A stretch of DNA of 64,000 nucleotides. It comes from Trema orientale. Its lineage: Eukaryota > Streptophyta > Magnoliopsida > Rosales > Cannabaceae. The stretch is taken from assembly GCA_002914845.1 (NCBI GenBank), contig JXTC01000065.1, forward strand, positions 371,873-435,872, given 5' to 3'. A model generated the notes under the pieces. The model saw nothing but the letters and a program-made list of their open reading frames with translations. It was not told the origin of the DNA and made no database searches. Shown piece after piece: positions 1-11,742 of this stretch. Numbering within the stretch: the stretch's first letter is position 1; each line of letters begins with the position of its first letter. The position numbers and the translations under genes are program-made.

Positions 1-655
1 ATAGCATATTTGTATTTAGAAAGGAAAAAAATTACATGTCAGTATGAATTTAAAAAAAGAGTTAAATCTAATTATTATATTGCCAATTTTATAGTACATA
101 TATTATTAATTTTATATTTTGTTGTTATAATTTATGGAATATATGTTGCCAAAATTTTATATGTTTCCAATATGGATCTAATTTGGTCCAAGTATTTATA
201 TACCTCTTTTCTAGATATAAATGAATATTTGGACTAAAGTAGATCCATATTGGAATTATATAAAAATTTTTAATTTCTTACCTTCGTCTTGAACGAAAAC
301 GATAACCCAACTCTTTTTTTTTTAAATAATAATTTCTCTTTGTTTCTAATTTTACCCTTGCTGAGATGAGTACTTTTTTGAGTAAGTGCTAATTAACAGC
401 AGTTTTAGATAAAAAAGATTAAAAGGGATTAAGTGAAACAGAAATATAAGAATGAGGACCTAAACGCCACAAATAAAAGAATGAAGACTTAATCGCAAAA
501 AAAAAAAAACTAGAAACACATTTCTTTTATATCAAAACTAATATTAGGGGGCTTTAGAGGGGGTTTTTTTTTTCGTAAAAAAATTGAGTTTAGAGTTAAT
601 TTTACTAAATTGTTTCAAGTTCAGAAGATTTTTTTAATTAAAAAGCTTAAAAATT
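1..655. repeat. Right half of a long-palindrome element (copy 2)
   Basis: This stretch closely follows the right arm of the palindromic element at 33787-34738. The two share, in the same order, a segment near 225-265 reading as GATCCATATTGGAA, a 'CGTCTTGAACGAAAACGATAACCCA'-like stretch near 286-311, TGCTAATTAACAGCA near 387, and GGATTAAGTGAAACAGAAAT near 426. The homologous tail ends near 650. The left arm, if present, lies before the window. No coding potential is convincing; the short reading frame at 10-237 is just AT-rich repeat sequence. Confidence 0.7.
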
Positions 656-1266
656 ATTATAGCAAAACAAAAGGCACTTACAAGGCATGGCATGGGCACT
701 TCGATTTTATTTTATTTTTGTTACCAAAGTGTCAAGTTGCTTACAAGGCATGGCATGGGCATTTGATTTGATTTGATTTTTTATTTTTTGTCTCAATGAT
801 TCAAGAAAAAAATTATTTTTTCCTTTTTTTAAAAAAAAAAAAACCGATATGTTGAGATTAATTGTTGGCAAGTTAGGTGTTGCTTAACATACTAATTTTA
901 TACACTTTCTTGTGCTATGAACAATGTTTGCTGAATTTCAGAATACACGTTTTCAGAAAATGCAAAAGAATTTTAGCCAGATTTAGCAAAAACCGAACTG
1001 AAACAGCAAGTTGCCGCAAACAAAAAACAAAAGCCAAAACATTGAAAATAGTCATTTTTAATTGAAGTGCACACAACAGATTCAATCTATTTTAGATACT
1101 CAAGCCAAGCAAAACTACTCACAAGTTACTCTTAAAACAAGGTTCCAAATCTCCAATAACATGATAATGATACAAGATTCTTTGATTTATCGTTAGGCTA
1201 ATTAAATAGTATTTTGGGATACACTCACCTCTTTCTAGATATACGACATACTTCTTTTTTTTTTTA

Positions 1267-1301
<35 letters not shown>

Positions 1302-2280
1302 GTTAATAGTATCCATTGTCATTGATCCGTTCTCAACATTTTTTTTTTGCTTTTGGAAGGTCCATTCTCAACATTTAATCACATAATCACTTATATATTC
1401 GAGATGGATGACGTGGGTAATGCAAACGAGCCAATCCGCGGCACGGAACGACCGTAGAGGAAAAATTCACTATTTTTTTTAAATAAAAAAGGTAATTATT
1501 ATTATTTTTTTCTGTCCTAGATAAGAATTTTTTTAGGCATATATGGGTTGTCTCACTTTATCCCCAGTTACATAGAAAGTTCTAAAAACACACTTGACAT
1601 TACTTTTAAGTTAAAAGTGTCAAGTGATGTTATTTTCAGGTTCAAAAAAGCCTCCATACGTTAAATGTTTAGAAGTTTCAACTAATGTTTATTTGTAGTT
1701 TTGTGAATGGAAATTGATATGTAGTAATTTGAGGTCACTTGATTTTTTTTTTTTTTTTTTGTTGATACTTTTACTATATATTTTGAGGGCAAAGAGGTAT
1801 GAGCTACACATTTTCGGGGAAAATGAAGATTTCTTTTTTCTCTATGAAAACCAAAATTTAGATCAAATACAAATTTTTAAAATAATAATAATCTTCCTTT
1901 CTCATTTCTATTATTTTTCAAAGCGGCAGGGTTTTCTTAATGTGCAATTGATTTTCCATAACATTTTATTGAAGAAAAGGTTTAAAATTTTGATGAGACG
2001 AATCAATCCCACTCGATCTTGTATTTATTGTCATCGCTTTTCCCTTAATGATGGAAATCCTTGTTCGCCTCACCGGAAAAGCGAAGTGAGAAATGAAGAA
2101 GAGAGTTTGTAATGCCATTCTTTTTTTAAAAAATAATGATAAATAAATGGAAAAGTGTGTAAAACCAAAAAAAAAAAAAAAACCTAGTCTCAAATGTTGT
2201 CAAGTATCAATTTTTATTCATAAAACTGATGAAAGAGATATTTTTGATGCTAAAAATAACTTTGGGATCGTGTTCGAACT
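656..2280. other. AT-rich intergenic DNA, no gene seen
   Basis: No gene is supported. The stretch holds a 22-bp direct repeat about 63 bp apart (CTTACAAGGCATGGCATGGG near 676 and 739), an AAT microsatellite near 1267-1300, and several homopolymer runs. The short reading frames here are low-complexity Lys/Phe/Leu stretches without family resemblance. Confidence 0.6.
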
Positions 2281-2289
2281 TTAAAATAA

Positions 2290-2464
2290 GAGAAATGCTA
2301 AATACATCATATTCTTTTTTATATACATCGTTTTACTATTTAACTATTTAACATATAAATTTTTATTATGATTTGTTATATTATTAAATATAAAACTAGA
2401 TAATTGAATTTGCGTGTGGAGTGAAATTGAAAGAGTGCAAATATAAATACATTTAGTATTCTTC
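2290..2464. mobile_element. Short MITE with 9-bp target duplication (Mutator-like)
   Basis: The ends form imperfect inverted repeats: the left end reads GAGAAATGCTAAATACAT and the reverse complement of the right end reads GAAGAATACTAAATGTAT. A perfect 9-bp direct repeat TTAAAATAA flanks it (2281-2289 and 2465-2473), the target-site size typical of Mutator-like elements. It has no coding capacity. A relative may sit at 17534-17720. Confidence 0.7.
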
Positions 2465-3196
2465 TTAAAATAATGTCGGGCTATATTTAGTATTTAGAAT
2501 TTGAAAAAAAAAGTCACAAACATTTTTAAAACCTTGTATGGTCAAAATGAAATAATCTACATTTAATAGGAGAAAAAATAAAAAAATCTATATATATATT
2601 TAAAGTGAGAAAAAAAAAAGAAGTAAGGCCTGTTTAGTATAGTTTCCAAATATCTTTTGGAGCCAAGTTGGGAGTATTTGGATGAATTGTCAGAAGATCA
2701 TTTTTCAATTAGATTATCCTTTTTAATGAAGCATGGACTCACTAGCTTTTCTAAAAAGATCTTTTTAAGTTTTTATTTTAAGAAGTAAAAATTATTCCAA
2801 ATGGGTCGGTAATTACCTTAACAAATTACAAATTTTACCTTTTTGATGTGTTTTGGAAAATCAAGCTTTAATTAATTCTCGTTTCGTTAACTAATAATAT
2901 TTTTTCTTTTTTATTTTTATATTATTGCCAGTTTGATAATAATATTACATATTAATAATAGTTTCCTTTGCTCTCAGGTTTCTCTCTCTCCGTGTCTCCT
3001 TATTACAGTTGATGAACAACAACAACAACCCATCTTATTTTCTCTCTTTTTCCCACACTTTCTCGCGCTTTCTCCCTGATTTTCCCGAGAAACTCCAACC
3101 ACCGTTTTTCCTATTCCTAACTTTGCCACCGTGTCGTCTCTTTCAATGCGTGGGAACTGAGTACTGAGCTATTGAGTCCCCGAATCGCAAATTAGT

Positions 3197-6100
3197 ATGG
3201 ATAAGAACGGGGTCGTTGGGAACGGAGTTTGCTCTTCCGAGTCCGTTAATGGAAGTCGCGACGTATGGAGCTGCAAGGCCTCTGATTCTGCTTCTGCTGA
3301 TCATCTCGTCGTCATGGTCAATGGAATCTTGGGAAGGTTTTGATTTTTTTTTTCATAATTCATTTTGTTTTCGGTTTATTTATTAATCTTAGGATCTGAA
3401 TGTTGATTCACTTTCGTTGAATTGTGATCAATTTTGGCTTGAATTTTTAGGTTTTTGGATATAGTTTTTGATTGTGTAGCTTTTGAAGATTTTTTCCCGA
3501 TTTAATCATTATTAATAAGTTTTGCTTGTTGTTGGACTAAACATTATCAGAATTGTTGGTTGGTTCTGTGTGTTTTTACTACCTTTGATAGATGATAATC
3601 TTTTGGTCGTTTGATGCAGAAAGTCTCGAATTTGATTCTGTATATGTAATCTTCTTTGCTCTTTAAGGGGAAAAAGGATCTTTTTATGGTTTTAGTGTCG
3701 CGTTTTATTTCTCGAAAATGCGAAATTAGCTCTCTCTTGCTTTTCGATTTTCACTGGCTAAAAGGAGGAATGTTAAATTCAGTTCGAATATAATTCATTT
3801 TCGGCTTAATGTATCTGAAAATCGATAAGATTGTGTTGTAATATAAGCTAAAAGTTTCCGACTTTTAGCCTAGAGGGGCTTATGAATACAAGCTTTCTTT
3901 CCTTTTGTTTGGAAATTTAGACTTCATATGTAGTGTCTATTCAGTCTTGTTTAATTTTTCGTTGTCCCTTTGTTTCATTTTGTATAAAAAATTCTTTACT
4001 TTTCTGGATTGTTTATAGTCGGTTAAAACTTTAATGTTTGATTTTGCAGTGCCACAGATTGGAAGTTTGCAGCAGAGCAATTTGTTAAAGTGCTTCCCGA
4101 TAAAGTGTTTGTTCATTGTAAGGAGCTTTCAGCAAAATTTAAACATTAATTATTGAGATACTTGGTCAAGTTCTAGCAATTTTATCATCCTAAAGCCTGA
4201 TTCTTACTGCATTGCCATATCAAGAGCGTCTATTTATCGTTTGTGCTTGTTCTTATTGTCTGTCTGTCCGTTCGTCTTCTTTTCTTTTTCTTTTTTTTTG
4301 TTGGTTTATTGTCTTGTCATGCACTGCCTTAAGGAGGGCCTATCTTTATACTCTAACTGCTTTCTTCCTAACTCTGTATAGTGGAGCTCTTTAGTTCCTG
4401 TCTTGATATGGATTTCTCTTGTTGAGTCTTGTTTAGACTTTACTGTTTATGGTTAATTTAATTGTCAGACTACAGTACTGATTTTCTGCGAGAGTAACCC
4501 GGGAAAAACTCGTAAGTTGTTGGTTAGGCTTCACCATCATATCTGACACATTTAGACACATGTGGTTTAATGTAAATATAAGTGCAACTTTAAGGAATTA
4601 ATTCACTTGAAATCTTTTGGAGCCTTCAAGAGTTCAAGCACAGTGTGCTCAAGTTATTTTTCATCTTTGCAGGTAGTGAACGAAATGTCTCAATGCTGAC
4701 TCTAGACGGTGTGGATGTGATGGGTGAACGTTTGGCAGGGGAGGTTGCTACTCTTCTTGATATCATGAAATTGACCAATTTTGTTTACTTTTCTAGAAGA
4801 TGTATTGAACTCACATCTATACTTGTTAACTGAATATTTGAACTCCAGGTCCTTGAAGTGATTGAAAGAAAGCCAAACTTAAAAAAAATTTCATTTGTTG
4901 CACATTCAGTGGGAGGACTGGTGGCAAGATATGCAATTGGGAAATTATATAAACCCCCTAATGTAAAAAATTTGGAGGATCCATCCATTAATGGACGTGA
5001 CAAAGATTCGATGGGCACAATAGGTGGCTTGGAGGCCATGAATTTTGTCACTGTTGCAACACCACATCTTGGTTCCAGGGGTAATAAGCAGGTAGCAAAA
5101 CATGCTTTATGCATAGAAATTTTTGCTTTTTCTCATGGTCTGTTTTCTAATGTTAATAATTAGTTAATTTCAGCTTTGGAACTAATCTGCATCTTACAGG
5201 TACCATTTCTTTTTGGTGTAACTGCATTTGAAAAAGCGGCAAGTTGTGTTATTCATTGGATATTTAGGAGAACTGGTCGACACCTTTTTCTTACTGATGC
5301 CGATGAAGGAAAGCCTCCATTGCTTAAACGCATGATGGAAGATCATGATGATTGTTATTTTATGTATGTTACTTATGTCTTTCCCCCCTTGTTTTAATAT
5401 TGCTGGTGTAGTCTTAAATTCTCAATGGTCTTTCTGCTATTGATCTGAATTTGTAACGCATAGAATGACATCCAAGTCATTTATGCAGGTCTGCGCTACG
5501 GGTATTTAAACGTCGAGTGGTATATTCAAATGTGGGCTATGACCGTATCCTATTCTGCACATTAACTATAATTCTCTCCAAAGATATTTTTGTACTTTGT
5601 TTATATTTTGTTTTCCATGATGAATTATTATTAAGATATTGTGGGCTGGAGAACATCATCGATTAGGCGTAATGTTGAACTGCCAAAGGTATTCCTATCT
5701 GCATGTGTTTTGGTTGTGGTTCAAGTATTTTGGTTGCAATCATAAAATGAATTTCTTTTTTCGTCAGTGGGAGGATATTAGTAACGAGCAATATCCACAT
5801 ATTGTTTATGAAGAACACTGCAAGGCGTATGATGAGCAGTCTGAAACAACTTCAGTTGAAGATGATGGCTCTGACAAGCTTGAAGGTTTTTCACATTTTC
5901 TTTCTTGGTTTTCATGATTACCTAATTAGATGGACCCAATAGAAATTGTACTCCTTGTTTAGTTTTCGTTTCCTTTTAGTTGCATAATTATTATATTTTC
6001 GTAAATGTAGCGGGTGCCTTGTTCAGTATGAGAATGGTTATGTTGCAATGTGCATATGACGCTCAAAACTATTCATTGAACATATGATCTGTTGATTTTC

Positions 6101-6775
6101 CTGTCTCTCTGTGTCAGCTATGTGATTTTTTCATGTGACATATCTCTTGCATACCATTAAATCATTAGGCTGTACTCACTTTCGACCAAGCCATTAATTT
6201 AAAGTGGCCAAGAGGCCCAAGACACCCCCCCATTCCTAGTGTCTAGCTATATGGTCTTTGCATGCGGAATGTCACACATTTAATTCTATTTTCAGCCAGT
6301 TTCAGTTACTTCCAGCCGGAATAGTAGTTGTTTTTGTATTTTTAAAGAGATCAAAATACCTCCTCGTACCTTACCTTCAAAGATGTATACGCTCTCAATA
6401 TTGTTTCTTATGTTGGTGTTACTTGGTTATGATCCTGCAACTTGACAGCCTGACTTTTTGTTTCTCCTACCTTCTCTGGTCTCCGTTAATGTATGCAAAT
6501 TCTCCACAATTTGTTGACTGGATCTTTTTGTTGCAGAGGAACTGGTGACAGGTCTATCTCGTGTGTCATGGGAAAAGGTAGATGTTAGCTTTCACAGCAG
6601 CAGACAAAGATTTGCTGCTCATAGTGTCATTCAGGTGCTCTCTTCCCCCAAACCCCCCACCACACACCNGTTTCATCAGAGTTCCTTTTTGGACATTTTA
6701 CAGGTCAAAGATGAAAGCGCACATATAGAAGGTGCTGATGTTATACGCCATATGATTGACCATTTTCTCACGTAG
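3197..6775 (+). CDS. DUF676 alpha/beta-hydrolase (ROG1-like putative serine esterase/lipase)
   Basis: Spliced model of ten exons: 3197-3336, 4050-4117, 4673-4743, 4849-5091, 5200-5363, 5489-5544, 5636-5688, 5768-5885, 6537-6634 and 6704-6775. All introns are GT-AG; the total of 1083 nt gives 360 aa with no internal stop. Near residues 40-47 is HLVVMVNGILG, the oxyanion-side strand of the family; AHSVGG places the nucleophile Ser at about residue 113; ATPHLGSRG lies near 166, and the late VDVSFHS carries the probable catalytic His (about 324). DUF676 proteins are putative serine esterases related to yeast ROG1; the substrate in plants is not established. The length matches the short plant members (about 350-420 aa from memory). 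No signal peptide is seen. A single N at 6669 lies in the last intron. Upstream sequence is pyrimidine-rich (2980-3080), as expected for a 5' leader. Confidence 0.93.
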
Positions 6776-8103
6776 AAGCCAATGATGGCCAGAAGTGGAC
6801 TCGACAGTGCCTTGGAACGCAAGTCCTTTATGGGTAAAGTCGCTTTGAGTATGTGTAATAAGTCCCAAATCTTCGAGGTCTTAACCATTGAACTTGATGT
6901 GAAACTTTTGTATTTACAGGTCGGAAACAACCAATCCTATCAATGATGGCAAGGGCAAACTCCACGAAAACTGTGATTAGGAAAACAAAATATTTTTTCA
7001 TTGCCCTTTGTTTACACCTTTTCTTTTCTTTTTTCTTTTTTTCTTTTTTTTTTAATTATTTTATTCCCTTTGTTTACACTTGGAACATGAGGAGAATTAT
7101 TATATATATATATATATGTGCTTCAATTTATAAAAGAAAAACGTTGTCTTACACTTACTTTGTTCTTGTAATTAAAAGGGAAAAATACCGTTCTTACACT
7201 TATTTCGTTCTTGTAATTTAAAGGGAAAAATACCATACTATAACAGATGTTTGATACATATGGCTTTCGTCTTTCAGCATCTGTTCCAGCCAGGAGAAAA
7301 AGGGAAATAAATCATTGTTTTTGGGTATTACTATAGTTATTAGAAATTAATTTTAGCCTTAAAAGAAAAAATGTGCAAGGTCCTATTAGACCTCATTATC
7401 AAGCATGGGGTGTTAACACTGACGTGAGGAAACAAGCTTTGCCACTTAGCAGCTTGGACACTTGTCAAGCATCAAAAAGACTTTCAACCATGAGCTGTCT
7501 ACAATCTTCCCACAGAGTTATTTTCTAAAAGGCGGTTAAACTTCTCAGCTTATCTGGTTATCTTGTATATCTATATATATACAAAACACTTGTAATGAGA
7601 GGTTTTTGGATGATACAAATCCTGGAGACAATATTATCTCTCCTTGTTCCTCCTTTTGTTCGAACTCTCTCCAACTCTTTTCTTTCTATATTTGTTATTT
7701 TTATTTTATCACATCCCATGCAGATTTCTCTCTCAGATCTTTTTATCCAAATCTGCCCATCTAAAGTTTGTTTATTGTCTAACAAACTCCAACAAAAGCA
7801 TCATAACATCATCTCTCTAACTTTTCCCACACATCCCATCACCTTTCTCTCTAATCGAGGTCATTAAATTCTCTATTTCTCTTTCGTTAATACCAAAACT
7901 TTATAAACCATCTTCTTTAGCTATTAACCTCATTATTTATATCTATATTACTTCATCCTTCTTCAATATCCATCTGTGGTCTTCGTACACAAGACTTAGT
8001 GTCCAAGTCTCTATTCACACTCACACGTACACAGCTTAATATATATGTGTATACACCTGCATATATATATATAGGCACCAATTCAGTAANTTATATTAAA
8101 AAA
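6776..8103. other. 3' flank and intergenic DNA, includes 45-bp tandem repeat
   Basis: This is the downstream region of the esterase gene. At 7149-7235 a 45-bp unit beginning TTACACTTA is repeated twice with few differences. An AT microsatellite lies near 7098-7118. From 7400 to 7795 the sequence looks LTR-like (starts TGTTAACAC, AT-rich, 'CTTGTAATGAGAGG' transcript-end-like stretch), but no flanking 5-bp duplication was found, so it is not called an LTR. An N occurs at 8090. Confidence 0.5.
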
Positions 8104-8273
8104 GGGCGCGTCTACAGTAGGGGCGCCCCTACGTAGGGCCCTGTCTATTCACCGTTGGATGAGAATCTGTATATAAATAAATTCTCCATAGATTCCCGTT
8201 ATTCCCCACAGATTCCCATCCAACGATAATTAAGGCATGACCCTACGTAGGGACGCCCCTACCGTAGCCATCC
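8104..8273. mobile_element. Foldback MITE, Mutator-like, 9-bp target duplication
   Basis: Strong GC-rich inverted arms, in contrast to AT-rich surroundings: the left arm has AGGGGCGCCCCTACGTAGGG and the right arm has CCCTACGTAGGGACGCCCCT; inner arms also pair (CCGTTGGATG against CATCCAACG). The 9-bp ATTAAAAAA occurs on both sides (about 8094-8102 and 8275-8283). It is about 170 bp and non-coding. The transcript could fold into a long hairpin, which makes it a possible source of small RNAs. Confidence 0.75.
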
Positions 8274-8328
8274 CCATTAAAAAATAGGAGAGAAAAACAT
8301 TAATGATGCACGTCTTTTTATGCATTTC

Positions 8329-8371
8329 ATTTTAGCCGTTAGATTATTGTTACAATGATCTAACGGCTAAA
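8329..8371. repeat. Perfect short hairpin
   Basis: TTTTAGCCGTTAGAT is followed after 13 bases by its reverse complement ATCTAACGGCTAAAA. It is probably the remnant of a foldback element; it is followed by an A-rich tract with a direct repeat 'AAATACCTAC'. Confidence 0.7.
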
Positions 8372-8713
8372 AAAAAAATACCTACACATAGGTAAAAAAA
8401 AAAAAAATACCTACCGGATTGGCAACCATATATATATATACACATATTTACACATTCATGTACCTATATTATTTTTATTTTTATTATTATTATACAGATT
8501 TTGGGAATACTGAGCTACTCACTTATTATTTTCTATTGTTCCAAATATTTGTAGAGTGCTGATTTTATATATTGTGCTAACATTTAAATTCTGCACTTTA
8601 AATATTCGCAGACTCGTGACTCTGAGTCGTTTAACAAGCTGAGTTGTAGTATATACGACCTTTGTTTGCAACCGTTCACGTTAAATTCAGTACTTTTATT
8701 TTCTTTTATCTTT

Positions 8714-9162
8714 GACAAAATGGCTGGAATCACTTATGTCAAAAATCTAATTTTCTAATTATTTGTTTTCAGTATTGTTTATTTATATTTCTAACTGAAT
8801 GGTTGAAATCACCTATGTCAGAAAAACTAACGATCTTTTTTTTTGTTTCTGACCAAATGACCGGTATCACCTGCGTCAGAAACACTTGCTATCTAACATG
8901 TGGTGATGGTCATTAAAACCACCCACACCTGTTTACTTGCAAGTTGAGCTGTCAAAGACGCCAATAATTTTCTAACACGTAAAATTGTATCGTTACAATT
9001 TTTCACAATCATTTTCTCTATTTTCTACCATTATCTTGCTTATCATTAATTAAGTGTTCTTATACTTAATTAATTTCTCCTTAATACAATAAAAAAAAAA
9101 ACCTCGGAACAATCATATTGTATAGTCTGCCACCTGTCATTTGGACAATCGGCTACCTGTCA
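8714..9162. repeat. Three diverged tandem copies of a GAATCACTTATGTCA unit
   Basis: The word appears near 8729 (GGAATCACTTATGTCA), 8804 (GAAATCACCTATGTCAG) and 8867 (GGTATCACCTGCGTCAG), each preceded by a polyT-rich spacer, so the period is about 65-75 bp. This kind of diverged subterminal array is common in DNA transposons, but no ends were found. The rest to 9162 is non-coding. Confidence 0.5.
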
Positions 9163-9910
9163 TTAGACCATTTCTGCTTTCAAAATAGGATGTGCTAGCC
9201 AATATAACTGAGAAAAGCAAATAATTTGGTCTTTACAATATTNNNNNNNNNNNNNNNNNNNNNNNNNNNNNNNNNNNNNNNNNNNNNNNNNNNNNNCATT
9301 CATACACTAATGATGAAGATCATGGAGATTGGAGATAGAGAGGTAAGAGAGCGTACTCTTAGCAAAAATGACAGAAAGGATCAAATAATAGATATGTAAA
9401 ACTATGAATTTGATATGTACAAACAATAATGTATTTATAAGTGAATATGTAATACCTACATGAAAATGTGAATTGTATGTAGTGAAACTAAATTTGGTTT
9501 AGTGCATTAGAACCTTTCATATCAATTTATTAGTCTCACTTTAACGAATTAAATTTTTGACCTGTGTGAATTAGCTTGGTCGGAAAACTAAAGAGCACAA
9601 AATGAAGTCAGAGATCGGAACGGTGCGTTCTGGGGCATTAAAGGCGCGTGAAGTTTAATGTTTCCTGTACGCGCACAAGAAAGCGGAAGCAACAACGCAA
9701 CGAAAAAGTTGTAACAGCTTTTTATTCCCTGATGTAAAAATGGGGAGCAGAAAAGCAGCAAAACAAACAAACAAACAAAGGGTAAAAATGTCATTCTCTC
9801 TCACCTAGTCGCGCGCGGATTCTATAACAAAGCCTCTCATCTATACTCTCATCTACTCCTCCTTTCTCACTGAGCCAGATAGTACTAGCTCTCCAATAAT
9901 GGCGGCAAGT
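9163..9910 (+). pseudogene. Orphan duplicate of the DYAD-gene promoter, 5' leader and start codon
   Basis: It matches, in order, the sequence just upstream of the intact gene at 11743: TTAGACCATTTCTGCTTTCAA (here trimmed) against 10768, CATTCATACACTAATGATGA at 9297 against 10995, GTAACAGCTTTT, ATGGGGAGCAGA, ATGTCATTCT, CTATAACAAAGCCT, and ACTGAGCCAG followed by TAATGGCG at 9898 against 11742. After the start codon at 9899 similarity stops within a few codons and the frame is not continued. About 54 bases are unknown (N, 9243-9296), where the intact copy has about 135 bp. It is a tandem segmental duplication of the regulatory region and transcription start only. Confidence 0.75.
9243..9296. 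other. Assembly gap of 54 N
   Basis: A run of N inside the duplicated DYAD promoter; the paralogous segment (about 10860-10994) is longer than the gap, so the gap size may be an estimate or a collapsed duplicate. Confidence 0.99.
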
Positions 9911-10766
9911 GGTACATTTTTTTGTGTAAATTTTTAGTCCCAATTCCCCAACCCGACCCTTCTTTTGGATCCCCACAAGGCCACAACTAATTAACATTCT
10001 AATTTCTGTGACAATGAAGACACGCAAAATCATATACTAATCATAACAATAAACTTACTTATAGTTGTTATTGGTGATTAAATTACCAAGAGACTTGAGG
10101 TACACTATTTGAAGCGCCACATGTTACATGAGTCGTCAAGTTTATAGTAACTTTATTTAGATTTATTAATCAAACAATTTTGATATCTTAGACTTACCAC
10201 TCAAATTACACATCATATTTTAATTTGTATTCTCTCTCTCTTGGTCAGATGTCTTACCAATCCAAGTACAAAGGTAATTCTCAAAGACTACAAACAAAAT
10301 AATGTTCATGTTTATAAGTTTCTATAATAGCCAACGAATTAATACGTTCGACCAAATTATGTTTTTTTTTTCTTTTCTTTTAACATCATACTATTATTAA
10401 TATTGTATCTTCCATCAACTTCTTGTAATTACGTTGTTTCCTTTATTGAGTTGAGCTCTTCTTCAAAATTTCCAATATTTTCTTCTGGTGTTCCTACCAT
10501 GTTGGTAATGGAATAAGATTATTATAATGGTAAACACATGATGTTAAAAAAGTTAAGTATCTCCCACGAATTGAGAGGTAAAAAAGACGTTGAATTTCTG
10601 AACTCGTAAAGTTGTTCCTTGATAATTCAGTGACTTGAGAATATATATACACAAGGCGGATGCTATAGTAGCAAAACATTTTTTTAAGGAAGAGAATATT
10701 TAATTTACATCAGGAAGGTCAGCGAACTAATTAAAGTTTCAAAGGCTTTAATTTATTATTATTAGA
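9911..10766. other. Intergenic DNA between promoter duplicates, no gene
   Basis: No supported gene. AT-rich sequence with short, unconserved reading frames on both strands. Confidence 0.6.
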
Positions 10767-11742
10767 ACTTTAGACCATTTCGGCTTGTAAAATATGATGT
10801 GTTAGTATAGTATACCTGAGAAAATGAAATAATTTGTTCTTACCTACAATATTATATACTATGGTCACTCTTTCTAGAGGAATAGATCGCTTTATAAGAA
10901 GTACTGCTCTTGTAGATGTAGGTGTAGCAATATTTGTCCGTGCAAATTATGGGGACTGTTATTGCTTTTTTCGCTTTGCGCCTCCAAAAATAGCATTCAT
11001 ACACTAATGATGAAGATCATGGAGATTTGGAGAGAGAGAGAGAGAGAGAGGGTACGTACTCTTAACAAAATGACAAAACGCTACACTCTCTCCTTTATAG
11101 GAAAAAAAATAATAGATATGTAAAATATGGATTTATTCTATACAAACAATAACATTATTCCAAGTAAATATGTAATACCTTCATGAAACTTTATGGTTTA
11201 GAGTGAATTGTAAAGCAGTGGAATTAAATTTAGTGTACTGCATCATTAGAAAAAAAATAAAAAAAAGGGACTTATAACAGTTTTATGAGTCTCAATTTAA
11301 CGAATTAAATTTTTGATACCCATATATATAAGTTAATCTGTGTGAATTCAGATTATAGTTATAGAACCTATCATTGTATCCAGACTTTAAAAAAAAAAAT
11401 TAAAAAAGAAAGAGAGAAAATTCTTTGATGCTTCCTGCACGCGCACAAGAATGGAGGAGCAACGAAACAACCGAAAACGTTAGTAACAGCTTTTACATTC
11501 TGTGATGCAAATATGGGGAGCAGAGAAGCAACAAAAACAAACAAGAAAAGGGCAATAATGTCATTCTACCCTCACCTGTTCACGTAGTCTATAACAAAGC
11601 CTTAGCGGCCTGGCCTCCTCTCATTGTCAACCTTTTCAGCGTGATTCCGTACAGAATGGAATAGAATACTACCACTACCACTACTACTACTACTACTCTC
11701 TCTCTCTCTCACACTGAGCCAGCTAGTACTATCTCTCCATTA
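10767..11742 (+). promoter_or_regulatory. Promoter and 5' leader of the DYAD-like gene (duplicated upstream)
   Basis: This segment precedes the start codon and is conserved with 9163-9910. The proximal 150 bp holds an ACT trinucleotide run followed by a CT dinucleotide run (11670-11712) immediately before ACTGAGCCAG and the ATG. A GA run lies at 11032-11050. Blocks kept in both copies, for instance GTAACAGCTTTT and ATGTCATTCT, are the best candidates for conserved cis elements. Confidence 0.55.

Noticed and set aside
4785-5114. 109-codon minus frame over the esterase exon 4
   Set aside because: Antisense shadow; the plus frame carries the family motifs and splices cleanly.
7411-7795. Possible solo LTR starting TGTTAACAC and ending TCCAACA
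   Set aside because: No 5-bp target duplication, and no second copy in the window; composition alone is not enough.
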